A stretch of DNA of 64,000 nt from G963665595 sp963665595 (GCA_963665595.2 CAXXJK010000004.1:558001-622000), one strand, 5' to 3'. Shown: positions 53,244 to 62,580, counted from the first letter of the stretch. Made by a program: numbers and translations. The notes: generated by a model not told the origin, from the letters alone.

Positions 53244-54797
53244 ATGTATGATCGATACGAGATAAACAGGCCTGTGGACATGAAACTCAATGTCCGACCT
53301 ATCTACAATGCAATGATCCATGATCTTGCCTACGAAGGACCCTGCCGCTTTGGCGAAAAAGATGAGCTGACGCATGAATTCGATGCCATGTCCACCGAAG
53401 CAGGCTTTAAAAGATTCCAAAAACGCATCGCTGATATGGCTGAGGGCAACCCAGATATCAACATGTTGACCCCGATACTCGCAACGGTCACCGACGAGTT
53501 TTCCTATAAAGAAGATATCTTCCAAAAACTTGGTGAGGATATCGGAACTGTTGATGCATTCTTTATGCAGTCCGTCAGCCCGGCAACCAGCCGTCTTCTC
53601 GGCGAGATGTCGCATCGTTTCAACAAACCGATCATTTTGTTTGCCGCCTCAGGAACCATTACCGAGGGCAATATCTCCCATATGCATCACCGTGGATATA
53701 AGCAGATATGGGGTGCCATCTCCTGGCAGCAATCCGCACAGTTTCTGCGTTGCCTGAAGGTAAAAAAGGCCCTTGAGAATACCCGTGTTCTCAAGTTATT
53801 CCGCTACGAGTCGAAAAACTATCTGACAGATGACACCGATACGGATCGTTCATTTGGCGTAGAAGTAACCAACATCAATGTTCATGAAATGTTTGACATG
53901 ATGAACACAAGTGAAGACGGTACCGGAAACTACACGCTGCCGCTGCGCAAAGTAGCCAATCTTGATGCCGAAGATGACGCCGAAGCAGCGCGCGTAGCAG
54001 ATGAGCTTATTGCCGGCGCAGATGAAGTATGGATGGATCGCGACAAGGTCATCAAGTCAGTACGGTTCAATATCATGACCAGAAAACTCATGCAACGCTT
54101 CAACTGCAATGCGTTTACCGGTCAGTGCAAAGAGTGCTGCGCCACCACACGCATCAACGAAGCAGAAGTTACCTGGTGTCTGGGCAATTCCCTCAACCAC
54201 GAAGATCGTATCGCGTCTGCCTGCGAAGGTGACATGAATGCCCTGCGCGCTATTACTGTCATGGCTTGCATCGCGCGTAAAGCTCCCTACATGTCGAACA
54301 CTTCGCCTATCGTACTCGATGAAGATGGCACCATGCTTGCAAGCGTATGGTTCCAGCCGAGCCCGGTAATCGAACAGTATCCCAATGAGCTATATTGCAA
54401 CTGGCATGCCGTTCCCAGCCGCAAGATGAAATCCGGCTACGATTCTGACGAACAGTCAGCGTATGCAATCGGACCCTTCACTTCGTCTGAGCGCTTCGGT
54501 GCCACTTTTAGATATGACTTTTCAAAAGACAAAGGGGAAGTAATAACGTTTTTGCGCTTCAATCCTGAGGGAAACAAGATCCTCGTCACGCGCTCGCATA
54601 TTCTTGACGGCACTGGCTACGATCGTTACGGATGTCCTGAAGGTCTGTACTACCGTCTCAGCGACCGTGACGAATTCTTCCAGAATCAGATAGAATTTGG
54701 ATCACACATGGTAATGGCTTATGGCGACTATGTTAAGGATCTGAAAGATTTTGCAAAGATTATGGATCTAGAGATGATCCTCTTCACCGATGACTGA
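53244..54797 (+). CDS. L-fucose/L-arabinose isomerase-like protein
   Basis: A 517-residue cytosolic protein starting at ATG 53244, eight bases after GAAGGAG. The overall plan matches the fucose/arabinose isomerase fold. The N-terminal half contains AFFMQSVSPATSRLLGEMSH and KPIILFAASGTITEGNIS. The C-terminal half contains GQCKECCATTRINEAEVTWC followed by ACEGDMNALRAITVMACIAR, where family members have P-xACEGD metal-site surroundings. The extra cysteines (GQCKECC) are unusual. It is a distant member, so substrate and even isomerase activity are uncertain. It is divergent from sufE and ends at a strong terminator. Confidence 0.65.
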   Translation: MYDRYEINRPVDMKLNVRPIYNAMIHDLAYEGPCRFGEKDELTHEFDAMSTEAGFKRFQKRIADMAEGNPDINMLTPILATVTDEFSYKEDIFQKLGEDIGTVDAFFMQSVSPATSRLLGEMSHRFNKPIILFAASGTITEGNISHMHHRGYKQIWGAISWQQSAQFLRCLKVKKALENTRVLKLFRYESKNYLTDDTDTDRSFGVEVTNINVHEMFDMMNTSEDGTGNYTLPLRKVANLDAEDDAEAARVADELIAGADEVWMDRDKVIKSVRFNIMTRKLMQRFNCNAFTGQCKECCATTRINEAEVTWCLGNSLNHEDRIASACEGDMNALRAITVMACIARKAPYMSNTSPIVLDEDGTMLASVWFQPSPVIEQYPNELYCNWHAVPSRKMKSGYDSDEQSAYAIGPFTSSERFGATFRYDFSKDKGEVITFLRFNPEGNKILVTRSHILDGTGYDRYGCPEGLYYRLSDRDEFFQNQIEFGSHMVMAYGDYVKDLKDFAKIMDLEMILFTDD

Positions 54798-54840
54798 TCG
54801 TAAGTAAAACCGCTAGATATACCAACTATAGCGACAATTC

Positions 54841-54885
54841 ATGACCGCTGGTTTTCCTTCTCATAGAAGGGTGACCGGCGGTCAT
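54841..54885. terminator. Bidirectional terminator
   Basis: Arms ATGACCGCTGGT (54841-54852) and ACCGGCGGTCAT (54874-54885) pair with one G-T, with an inner CCTTCT/AGAAGG extension. It separates convergent genes. Confidence 0.85.
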
Positions 54886-54897
54886 GTGTTTAGATTG

Positions 54898-55800
54898 CTA
54901 GAGGAATCGCGGCAATCCCTGAGCATACGCCACACAATAGTCATAGAACGTTTGCTCGGCACTGGTTAACCGATGTGTCGGCAGATAGGATACGCCGAAT
55001 CGCCACTTCATATCGTCAAACGGAATGCTTTTGATAGCTTCGTCTCGTGCAAACACGGGTAGTTGAATAAGATGCTCTACGCAAAATCCTGGACCCTTGC
55101 CGCAAAGCGTATGATTGTATATCCAAAATATCTCAGATGAGGTCGATATATCTTCCAGCTCAATGCCAGCCTGTTCACATGCCGCCAATATGCGCCAATA
55201 GACTTTGATCTCCTTACCGGGCATCGCGATGGCGCGGCCAGCAAAATCGGCAGGACTAATGCGCTCTTTTTTCGTCAATACATCATCGTCACGTACCCAA
55301 AAACATATCTTAGATGAATACAGCTCTGTCGTAACCGCGCTTTCTTCATAGGGGTAGAGCATCAATGTCATGTCATAGGCACCCTGCACCAGTCGTTTAT
55401 CGCAAAGAATGTCGGGAATTTCATCGTATTCAACTCGTATGTTTGGATGATTGGCATGAAAGTTAGTGAGAAAATCCGGACCAAGAAGTCCGATAATTCC
55501 CAGTGAAGTACCCAAACGTATGACATTACGCTCTTGAGAGCGAACGCGATCAAACTCATCGAGAAGCATCTCGTAGTCGCTCTCGAATTTCTCGGCAAAT
55601 TTGTAAAGCTCATCAGCATATGCGGTGGGTGCTCGCATACCATGCCCATCATTTTCAAAAAGCGTTACACCTAATTCAGTTTCAATGGTACGAATCGACT
55701 TATTGAAACCTTGCACAGACATCGGCACGCGTGCGGCGGCCTCAGCAAAACTCCTCAGTTGATAAGCAACGATGAAGTAGCCCAATTGCTCCCTGTTCAT
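54898..55800 (-). CDS. LysR-family transcriptional regulator
   Basis: A 300-residue LysR regulator. The winged HTH (about 1-60) reads MNREQLGYFIVAYQLRSFAE, then AAARVPMSVQGFNKSIRTIE and TELGVTLFEND. The effector domain follows (residues 90-295). ATG 55800 is chosen because AAGAGG stands nine bases before it and the HTH begins there; the frame stays open 49 codons upstream without HTH similarity. It is divergent from the Tat flavin reductase at 56101, which it probably controls through the inverted repeat at 55826-55860. Confidence 0.92.
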   Translation of the reverse strand: MNREQLGYFIVAYQLRSFAEAAARVPMSVQGFNKSIRTIETELGVTLFENDGHGMRAPTAYADELYKFAEKFESDYEMLLDEFDRVRSQERNVIRLGTSLGIIGLLGPDFLTNFHANHPNIRVEYDEIPDILCDKRLVQGAYDMTLMLYPYEESAVTTELYSSKICFWVRDDDVLTKKERISPADFAGRAIAMPGKEIKVYWRILAACEQAGIELEDISTSSEIFWIYNHTLCGKGPGFCVEHLIQLPVFARDEAIKSIPFDDMKWRFGVSYLPTHRLTSAEQTFYDYCVAYAQGLPRFL

Positions 55801-55825
55801 AGCGATACCTCTTATCTCCCCCGTG

Positions 55826-55860
55826 GCATCGTACAGTTCCCCATGATTATTATACGATGC
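55826..55860. promoter_or_regulatory. Putative LysR binding site
   Basis: A perfect eight-base inverted repeat GCATCGTA (55826-55833) / TACGATGC (55853-55860) with a 19-base spacer, 26 bases upstream of the LysR start codon in the divergent intergenic region. The position suits control of both genes. Confidence 0.55.
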
Positions 55861-56100
55861 TACGCATACGTTGACTTCGCAACCCATGGAAACCGCTAGC
55901 TCAAAACTGTAACTTTTTGTATCCGCATAAACTCTTGAATAAAACACGTCCGCCTTTCAGAATGTGCATCGACGGAACGGGCATATAAAAACCCATCCGA
56001 AGGGCATAGTCATAGAGGAAATCAGAGACAGCAAAATGGCCACCAGCCTTTGCGAAGCGCGCCCTAATTCAAAAATGTATTTACATGAAAGGGGATTATC

Positions 56101-57777
56101 ATGGACGAAAAGAAAGTAACCAGTAGAAAGAGTTTGAGCAGGCGCTCCTTCCTTGCCGGTGCCGGTTTGGCCGCAGCAAGCGCTGCGGCTTTCGGTATCG
56201 CAGGATGCAGCCCACAGTCGTCAAATGCAGCCGCGTCAAGCTCAACAAGCGCTGCACCATCTACGGCAAGCAACGATATCTGGGCCATTCCAGATCTCGC
56301 AAAGCCGAGCAAAACAGTAACCGCCGATGTCTGTATCATTGGAGGAGGCGGCACGGGTACCGCCGCGGCTATTCAGGCAATTGATCTGGGGCTGAAGCCT
56401 GTCGTTATCGAACGACTGGGTACCTATGGCGGTTCTTTCATCGGCACTGAAGGCATGACAGGTTTCGAAACACATTGGACCAAGGCCGCAGGCGTCAATT
56501 ACACCGTACAACAGGCTGTTGCTAACTGCCTTACGTTTCACCACTGGATCCCAGAACACAAGCTGTATGATAACTTCTTTGGACAGACCGCTGAGACTAT
56601 TACCTGGCTTGAAGGCCACGGTATCAAGTTTCATGAAGTAGTCGCATTGGGTCTTTCTCCTGTTGCATGGCATGTCTACGATAAGGGCAATAACGCAAGT
56701 CCCGGTGGCTACTTTATGCAATGTTTTGGTGCAGAGGCAGAGCGTCTGGGTGTCGAAGCCTATTTCAACGCTTACGCAAAAAAGATCGTAATGAACAATG
56801 GGAAGGCTGCTGGTGTGCTCGCAGTACAGGCCGACGGATCGGTGCTCAAGGTTGAAGCACCGGTAGTCCTCTGTGGCTGCGGTGGTTATGCGAACAACAC
56901 CAACATACTCTATGCAATATCTGAAACCAAAAATAAGAGTATTCAGGCACTTGGTATGAATTGCCGTAATGGAGAAGGTCTCATCATGGCAAAAGATGCC
57001 GGCGCGGCTTTTGCTGAAGGCGTGGGCACCGTTATGTGGTGCGGTCCGGTACCCATCGGAGCCATTCAGGCAACGTGGACAACAGACGCGTATTGCGCCG
57101 GTGTGCAACCTACCCTCTGGCTCAATGAGAACGCTGAACGTTTCTGCCGAGAGGATCTCTGGATGGATGAATTCGCAGGTGCTGGCATCTGTGTACGAAA
57201 CCAGAAGAAGACTTTCGTCATGTGGACTGAAGCAGATATGAAATACTGGGAGCAAACTGGCTGCTACGGTCCCGTCTTCTCATTCGGCCGAGTGGACAAG
57301 CCTCTCTCAGACGCGCGCGCCACTCTTCAAAAATGTGCTTCAGTTCACGTCGGCAACACGATTGAAGAAGTTGCACAAGCTGCTGGGCTTGACCCCACTG
57401 CGCTCAAAACAACAGTTACCCGCTACAACACTTTATGCACTGCCGCTAAAGGACTCAACGGAGAAGATGTAACCGCTGATAAAGACTTCGGCAAGCGCGC
57501 CATGTATCTACATGCGGTTGACTCTGGCCCCTACTGGCTCGTTGAGGTTGCCGATGGGTATTACACCACCTGTGGCGGTATCAAAGTAAATGAAAACATT
57601 GAGATTCTTGACAGCACCGGTGCCGTAATTCCTGGCCTTTATGCGGGAGGATCAGATGCGGGCGGACTCTATGGTGACAGTTATGACGTGAGATGGGCAC
57701 CCGGTTCGCAGGCAGCATGGGCAGTAAACTCCGGTCGTCTTGCCATGAAAAACGCAAAGCGTTATCTGGGCAAATAG
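56101..57777 (+). CDS. Tat-exported FAD-dependent reductase (fumarate-reductase flavoprotein family)
   Basis: A 558-residue flavoprotein. The Tat signal LSRRSFLAGAGLAAASAAAF ends in IAGC, again a lipobox-like Cys, followed by a Ser/Ala-rich linker. The FAD motif is VCIIGGGGTGTAAAIQAIDL. Family features are NENAERFCREDLWMDEF in the capping domain, YYTTCGGIKVNENIEIL and GLYAGGSDAGGLYGDSYD at the C-terminus. It has no cytochrome or FMN domain. It presumably reduces an unsaturated organic acid or similar acceptor outside the cytosolic membrane; substrate unknown. AAAGGGGA precedes the ATG. It is divergent from its likely LysR regulator and followed by a strong terminator. Confidence 0.9.
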   Translation: MDEKKVTSRKSLSRRSFLAGAGLAAASAAAFGIAGCSPQSSNAAASSSTSAAPSTASNDIWAIPDLAKPSKTVTADVCIIGGGGTGTAAAIQAIDLGLKPVVIERLGTYGGSFIGTEGMTGFETHWTKAAGVNYTVQQAVANCLTFHHWIPEHKLYDNFFGQTAETITWLEGHGIKFHEVVALGLSPVAWHVYDKGNNASPGGYFMQCFGAEAERLGVEAYFNAYAKKIVMNNGKAAGVLAVQADGSVLKVEAPVVLCGCGGYANNTNILYAISETKNKSIQALGMNCRNGEGLIMAKDAGAAFAEGVGTVMWCGPVPIGAIQATWTTDAYCAGVQPTLWLNENAERFCREDLWMDEFAGAGICVRNQKKTFVMWTEADMKYWEQTGCYGPVFSFGRVDKPLSDARATLQKCASVHVGNTIEEVAQAAGLDPTALKTTVTRYNTLCTAAKGLNGEDVTADKDFGKRAMYLHAVDSGPYWLVEVADGYYTTCGGIKVNENIEILDSTGAVIPGLYAGGSDAGGLYGDSYDVRWAPGSQAAWAVNSGRLAMKNAKRYLGK

Positions 57778-57848
57778 CAATACAGTTTGACTCCCCTTCC
57801 CTACAGCAGCACAAAACCACCACCACACAGGTATTAATGACCGCGAGT

Positions 57849-57888
57849 ACCCCCTGAAACTGAATTCACGTCATCAGTTTCAGGGGGT
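57849..57888 (+). terminator. Rho-independent terminator of the flavin reductase gene
   Basis: A perfect 15-base-pair stem ACCCCCTGAAACTGA (57849-57863) / TCAGTTTCAGGGGGT (57874-57888), followed by CCTCCTTTTAT. Confidence 0.92.
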
Positions 57889-57996
57889 GCCTCCTTTTAT
57901 GAGTAATTTGGTGCATATCTTCTGGTGACACGAGACAGAAATGTAAGGCACTCATGCGTAATCGGCGAGACTTTTTCTCACCATTATATGCCTATA

Positions 57997-58026
57997 CCGT
58001 AAAGCAAACATTGTTATGATTTACGG
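57997..58026. promoter_or_regulatory. Inverted repeat in the gap before the HEAT gene
   Basis: CCGTAAA (57997-58003) and TTTACGG (58020-58026) with a 16-base AT-rich spacer. It precedes an AT-rich stretch and a strong terminator, so it could be an operator for a short transcript or a stem. Confidence 0.35.
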
Positions 58027-58059
58027 AATAAATATATAGTTATTTTATTTATATACCGC

Positions 58060-58091
58060 AAGCTATCAGCTCAAAGCTGGTAGCTTTTTTT
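58060..58091 (+). terminator. Strong orphan terminator
   Basis: Stem AAGCTATCAGCT (58060-58071) / AGCTGGTAGCTT (58075-58086) with G-T pairs, followed by seven Ts. The preceding reading frame already has its own terminator at 57849-57888, so this one may end a small RNA starting after 57890. Confidence 0.75.
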
Positions 58092-58244
58092 ATTTCACTC
58101 ATCACACAACTTGAAAACTAAGTTTAAACAAGCAAATTACCAGCACAAATGGAAATACATCATCACAAAATCTGCACTCTCTTCACACTTACTATCCAGT
58201 GAAGGCAGAAATGCAGCCGATTGCAGACTGTTATCACTCTTTAT

Positions 58245-58275
58245 TTGACTTTGTAATGGTTACAAAGTTAATGAT
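58245..58275 (+). promoter_or_regulatory. MerR-type promoter of the HEAT-acs operon
   Basis: A -35 TTGACT (58245-58250) and a -10 TAATGA (58269-58274) are separated by 18 bases, longer than optimal. The spacer region carries a perfect dyad CTTTGTAA-TGG-TTACAAAG (58249-58267). Over-long spacing with a central dyad is the hallmark of promoters activated by MerR-family proteins. A MerR gene lies at 61495, and a matching element lies at 62380-62409. Confidence 0.75.
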
Positions 58276-58331
58276 AAACCAATCCAATTGCACACGCAGC
58301 TTCAATGACACTGAAGAAAGGAGGAACTGAA

Positions 58332-59318
58332 ATGACAGAGCAGAGAGAACTCAGCCTAGAAGAAAGCTTAGCTACGATTAGCCAGCTTGACCCCGCATCC
58401 CTCGATGATCAAAAACTCTTAGCATCGCACTGTATGTACAGTCCCTATCACGACGCGCGTCTACTTGCCATAAGCAAGCTGACAACAGCATCCTTGCTCG
58501 CAGAGGTTGCTATCCGTGAAGGAGACTCTGAGGTTTCAGAAATCGCTATAGAAACGCTATCGGAAGATGCCGCTCTCGAAAAGATCGCTCTTTATGCCTG
58601 CAAGGATAAGCATGTCTCTATTGTGGCCTTGCGCAAAATCAGAAGTTCCGACTCTCTTTTGCGTATTGCCCAGACACACGTCTATACAGAAGTCCGAATA
58701 GCAGCAGTTGGATGCATAAACGACCATTCGATTCTTTTACAGATTGCACAGAGTAATACCGATCCCGAGGTACGCGAGAGCGCTATCAAGAGGCTCGGAG
58801 ATTGCGAAGATACTGCATTGGCCGCCTATATAGATCCCGATACCTGGGTTCGACGGGCAGCAATTTCAGTCCTTAACGATCCGCGAAAGTTAGTACTGGC
58901 AATTACCAACAATACTTCAGAAAGCATTCGCAGACATGCACTACAGCGGCTAATAAAAGTATGTGACATAAATCGGATAGAGCAGAAGAGCGCGGCTCTG
59001 CTCATGACTCTCATCCATGAACGTGCGCTTATGGCACTCATTATCGATGCTATGGAAAAAAGCGGTTGTGACTGGTACGCCTACTGCAATGACACCACGG
59101 TAAGCGTCATGCACGATGCCTTTGTCCAGAACAAGATATGGAAGGAGATTGCCTTACTGGAGAAAGCAATCCAGCAACTTTTTGAATCTCGTCTCGATTT
59201 AAGACAGGCCATCCTCTCCTATACGTGGACAACGCCTTATATGAATCGAACCATAGATTTTGGCATCGTAAACACTGTCATTGAATATCACCGTGTTCTG
59301 GCTCCTGCATTTGTGTGA
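58332..59318 (+). CDS. HEAT-like helical repeat protein
   Basis: A 328-residue cytosolic protein starting at ATG 58332 after GGAGGAACTGAA. It consists of short paired helices every 25-30 residues (for example DARLLAISKLTTASLLAEVA, TEVRIAAVGCINDHSILLQI, DPEVRESAIKRLGDCED), the pattern of HEAT/DUF-type repeats. These usually form protein-binding solenoids. Its stop is 35 bases from the acetyl-CoA synthetase start, so the two are co-transcribed from the MerR-type promoter; a role as partner or regulator of the synthetase is possible but unproven. Confidence 0.75.
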   Translation: MTEQRELSLEESLATISQLDPASLDDQKLLASHCMYSPYHDARLLAISKLTTASLLAEVAIREGDSEVSEIAIETLSEDAALEKIALYACKDKHVSIVALRKIRSSDSLLRIAQTHVYTEVRIAAVGCINDHSILLQIAQSNTDPEVRESAIKRLGDCEDTALAAYIDPDTWVRRAAISVLNDPRKLVLAITNNTSESIRRHALQRLIKVCDINRIEQKSAALLMTLIHERALMALIIDAMEKSGCDWYAYCNDTTVSVMHDAFVQNKIWKEIALLEKAIQQLFESRLDLRQAILSYTWTTPYMNRTIDFGIVNTVIEYHRVLAPAFV

Positions 59319-59353
59319 GCCTCGGCATCGGATCTATTGAAAAGGAAACTACC

Positions 59354-61345
59354 ATGGAAAACAGAGAGAACATCAGTATCGACAACCTCTCCACCGAGGA
59401 AAGATTGATTCTGCCATCGCAGGCGACCAGTGCGATCGCGGTGGTCAAAACCAAACAGCAGCGCGATGAGCTTTACCGACAATCGCTTGAGAATCCCCAG
59501 GAGTTCTGGGCGGATATGGCCAGCAAACATCTTGATTGGTTTGAGAAATGGGATACCGTCGAAGAGTACGATTTTGACTCAGACAGACCCTATGTCAAGT
59601 ACTTCTCGGGGGGAAAACTGAACGCCTCGTACAACTGCTTGGACCGTCATCTTACTGGATCGCGGAGAAACAAAGCAGCACTCATCTGGCAAGGTGAATC
59701 TAGCGACGAAACGCGCACCTTCACCTATCAGCAGCTTCACCGCGAAGTTTCCAGGACCGCCAATATGCTCAAGAATATCGGCGTGAGTAAAGGCGACCGG
59801 GTCGTATTGTACATGCCCATGATTCCTGAACTTGTCTTTAGCGTACTTGCATGCGCACGTATCGGTGCCATACACTGCGTAGTTTTCAGCGGACTCAGTG
59901 CTGAATCACTGAGCGATCGTATTGTAAACTCGGATGCGCACATAATCATTACGGCAAACTACGGATATCGCTCAGGTAAGTTCCTTGAGTGCAAAAGCAT
60001 CTGCGACAAGGCCATGGAATTGTCTCCCCAGATCAGAACGTGCGTTGTTGTAGAGCGCGTCGAACGCGAAACTTATATGGTCAGAGGACGTGATCTGTGG
60101 TGGCATGATCTGATGGTTGATGCAGCACTTACCTGTGAGCCTGAACCCATGGATGCAGAGGATCCTCTCTTCATTCTTTATACCAGTGGTAGTACCGCTA
60201 AGCCAAAAGGTATTCTGCATACCACCGGCGGATATCTTCTGCACGCCATGATGACAGTAAAATATGTTTTTGACATCAAAGACGAAGACGTATACTGGTG
60301 CACCGCTGATATAGGCTGGATCACCGGACATACCTACCTTATCTATGGACCACTCGCAAACGGCGGCACCACCCTGATGTTTGAAGGTGTCCCGACCTAT
60401 CCACAGCCAGATCGCTATTGGGAAATAGTGGAGAAATTCGGCGTCAATATCTTCTATACCGCTCCTACCGCGATACGCGCCATGATGAAAGATGGCGACC
60501 ATTGGCCTAACAACCGGGATCTCAGCACATTGCGCATCCTCGGATCAGTGGGAGAGCCCATCACCTCCAAAGCATGGATGTGGTACTACAACGTGATCGG
60601 GCAAGGACGTTGTCCCATCGCCGACACGTGGTGGCAGACAGAAACCGGCGGTATCATGATTGCTCCTCTGCCGGGTGCCATCGACATGAAACCCGGATCG
60701 GTAACGCTGCCCTTCTTCGGCATTGTTCCCAAAATTCTGCGCAACAACGGCTCTGAAGCCGGTATCAATGAGGGTGGAAATCTAGTATTGACCAGACCAT
60801 GGCCGGGCATGATGAGGGGTATCTATGGGAATCCGTCCGGATTCAAGGACACCTATTTCCCTCATCACGGATACTACCTCACCGGGGATGGCGCATACCA
60901 AGACGAAGATGGTTATTTCTGGATGCTCGGCCGCGTAGACGATGTCATCAAAGTATCTGCTCACCGCATTGGAGCAGCAGAGGTTGAAAATGCGCTGGCA
61001 TCCCATGATAAGGTGGTAGAAGCAGCGGTTGTCGGCTATCCTCATCCGGTAAAGGGCGAAGGAATCTATGCCTATGTAACGCTTGAGGAAGGGGTGGATG
61101 CGACTGAAAGTCTTAAGAAAGAATTGATTGTCCATGTGCGCGAAAAGATAGGCCCCATCGCCACGCCCGATGTCATTCACTTTACTCCCGCGCTTCCTAA
61201 GACGAGAAGCGGAAAGATCTTGCGACGCATCCTCCGTAAGATCGCAACCTGGGATATTGATGGCTGGAATGTTGAGGATCTGGGAGATGTCTCGACACTG
61301 GCTGACTCGTCAGTAGTCGACTCATTGCTCGCAACACGCAGCTAG
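59354..61345 (+). CDS. acs: Acetyl-CoA synthetase (AMP-forming)
   Basis: A 663-residue ANL-superfamily ligase of full Acs length. It activates acetate, or a similar short acid, to acyl-CoA with ATP through an acyl-adenylate. The AMP-binding loop is LYTSGSTAKPKGILHTTGGY. Acs-type features are DVYWCTADIGWITGHTYLIY, PDRYWEIVEKFGVNIFYTAP, ADTWWQTETGGIMIAPLPGA and YYLTGDGAYQDEDGYFWMLG. The C-terminus has LPKTRSGKILRRILRKIA with the catalytic, acetylation-prone Lys. ATG 59354 follows AAAAGGAAA. MerR-controlled co-expression with a HEAT-type gene is unusual for acs. Confidence 0.95.
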   Translation: MENRENISIDNLSTEERLILPSQATSAIAVVKTKQQRDELYRQSLENPQEFWADMASKHLDWFEKWDTVEEYDFDSDRPYVKYFSGGKLNASYNCLDRHLTGSRRNKAALIWQGESSDETRTFTYQQLHREVSRTANMLKNIGVSKGDRVVLYMPMIPELVFSVLACARIGAIHCVVFSGLSAESLSDRIVNSDAHIIITANYGYRSGKFLECKSICDKAMELSPQIRTCVVVERVERETYMVRGRDLWWHDLMVDAALTCEPEPMDAEDPLFILYTSGSTAKPKGILHTTGGYLLHAMMTVKYVFDIKDEDVYWCTADIGWITGHTYLIYGPLANGGTTLMFEGVPTYPQPDRYWEIVEKFGVNIFYTAPTAIRAMMKDGDHWPNNRDLSTLRILGSVGEPITSKAWMWYYNVIGQGRCPIADTWWQTETGGIMIAPLPGAIDMKPGSVTLPFFGIVPKILRNNGSEAGINEGGNLVLTRPWPGMMRGIYGNPSGFKDTYFPHHGYYLTGDGAYQDEDGYFWMLGRVDDVIKVSAHRIGAAEVENALASHDKVVEAAVVGYPHPVKGEGIYAYVTLEEGVDATESLKKELIVHVREKIGPIATPDVIHFTPALPKTRSGKILRRILRKIATWDIDGWNVEDLGDVSTLADSSVVDSLLATRS

Positions 61346-61409
61346 ACAAAGGACCTCACTGGGGAGATGATCGAGAAGCCACCTTCTCAGTGTTGAGTCC
61401 GCAAAACTT

Positions 61410-61444
61410 GCAGGCACCATACGTGCAACTCGTATGGTGCCTGC
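61410..61444. terminator. Bidirectional terminator between acs and the MerR gene
   Basis: A perfect 14-base-pair stem GCAGGCACCATACG (61410-61423) / CGTATGGTGCCTGC (61431-61444) with a seven-base loop. Confidence 0.85.
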
Positions 61445-61494
61445 TCTTCGAATCCCCCCACGCCCCATAGACCTCAAGTACTGTCAGTGCGTTA

Positions 61495-62361
61495 CTATAC
61501 AGGCTGCCGCGAAGGAATATGGGTGCTCTCAGGGCCAGCATCCACCAGTATGGAAATATGAATGAGATAGTCTTCTGACGAATCAGACATGAGGTAGGTG
61601 TTAACATCGAGCTCATACGCCGGGCTGCATGCAATCAGACCATTCTCTTCAATATAATCGAGCAGTCTCCCATATACCTCAGGGAGACCCTCTCTTCCCC
61701 CTTGATGAAGAATGACTGCACAGTTTCCTCGAGGTCGTATTTTGAGACGACTTGCCAACTGGGAGGTCTCCGCAGGCTTTGAAGTCCATGTCATAATCTG
61801 CTGATATTCGATGTCTGAGAGATTGTTTCTGTCAAGCGCCTTTGCGACTCTGCCCATGGGAAATTTGGATACATGGGCAACATTGCGACAAAAATCAGAG
61901 TGATCGCAAACAGCCTGAATGTAGGCGCTCTCTGTGTCGTCGGGAATATCGGTAACCAGCATGCAGAATTCATCCCAAAACGAAAGCCGAGGCTCTTCTT
62001 TGGGAAATAACAATGAGCGATGAGTAATATAGAGCATGCGTTCCATCATGCCTATCTTGGCATCTAGGATGTCTCGCTGCTCTTCCATGTTTTTGATATT
62101 GCCTTCAATGCTTTCCAGAAACAATGAGGTCGAGCGATGATCGAAGTAATCCTTGACCTCCTTCGTCGACATGCCAGCATCCACAAAAAACCTGATAGCA
62201 TCGAACAGATACAACTGCTCTACGGAGTAATACCGGTATCGATTATCTCTCACCACTTTGGGTTTCAGAATACCGATGCGGTCATAATAGAGAAGCAATT
62301 CCCTGCTTACATTGCACATAGTGGCAAACTCTCCTGAAGAGAACAGTGCCATATCGTTCAT
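61495..62361 (-). CDS. MerR-family regulator with C-terminal ligand domain
   Basis: A 288-residue regulator of the BmrR-like layout. The MerR winged HTH (about 5-75) reads LFSSGEFATMCNVSRELLLY, YDRIGILKPKVV, RYRYYSVEQLYLFDAIRFF. A coiled-coil dimerisation helix follows (about 85-115), then a GyrI-like effector domain (about 125-280) including LPEVYGRLLDYIEENGL. No metal-binding cysteine pattern is visible, so it likely senses an organic molecule. GAAGGAG precedes ATG 62361. Its probable targets are the promoters at 58245 and 62380. Confidence 0.9.
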   Translation of the reverse strand: MNDMALFSSGEFATMCNVSRELLLYYDRIGILKPKVVRDNRYRYYSVEQLYLFDAIRFFVDAGMSTKEVKDYFDHRSTSLFLESIEGNIKNMEEQRDILDAKIGMMERMLYITHRSLLFPKEEPRLSFWDEFCMLVTDIPDDTESAYIQAVCDHSDFCRNVAHVSKFPMGRVAKALDRNNLSDIEYQQIMTWTSKPAETSQLASRLKIRPRGNCAVILHQGGREGLPEVYGRLLDYIEENGLIACSPAYELDVNTYLMSDSSEDYLIHISILVDAGPESTHIPSRQPV

Positions 62362-62379
62362 TGCAACTCCTTCTATCAG

Positions 62380-62409
62380 TTAACTATATAATCGTTACAA
62401 TGTTAATAA
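62380..62409 (+). promoter_or_regulatory. MerR-type promoter upstream of the flavodoxin gene
   Basis: TTAACT (62380-62385) and TAATAA (62404-62409) are again 18 bases apart. The sequence around it, CGTTACAATGTTAATAATG (62393-62411), matches GGTTACAAAGTTAATGATA of the promoter at 58245 at most positions. It is oriented toward the flavodoxin gene and lies 19 bases upstream of the MerR start codon on the other strand, so it can also serve autoregulation. Confidence 0.65.
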
Positions 62410-62580
62410 TGAGCCTCACAACAAGAAATAGCAACCGTATAAATGAAAACGACAGCTCTTCCTCTCCATTGCTGAGATCTATTCAAAAGAACTTTCTGCA
62501 AGCATAAACTAAACGCTGATGCGTGATATGATTCAGATTGACCGCATAATAGCCTTCTAGAATCCAACTTGGAGGAACTC

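Noticed and set aside
56242..57255. A 337-codon minus-strand frame
   Set aside because: It lies wholly within the Tat flavin reductase on the opposite strand; the composition (many Cys, His, Arg) is that of an antisense shadow.
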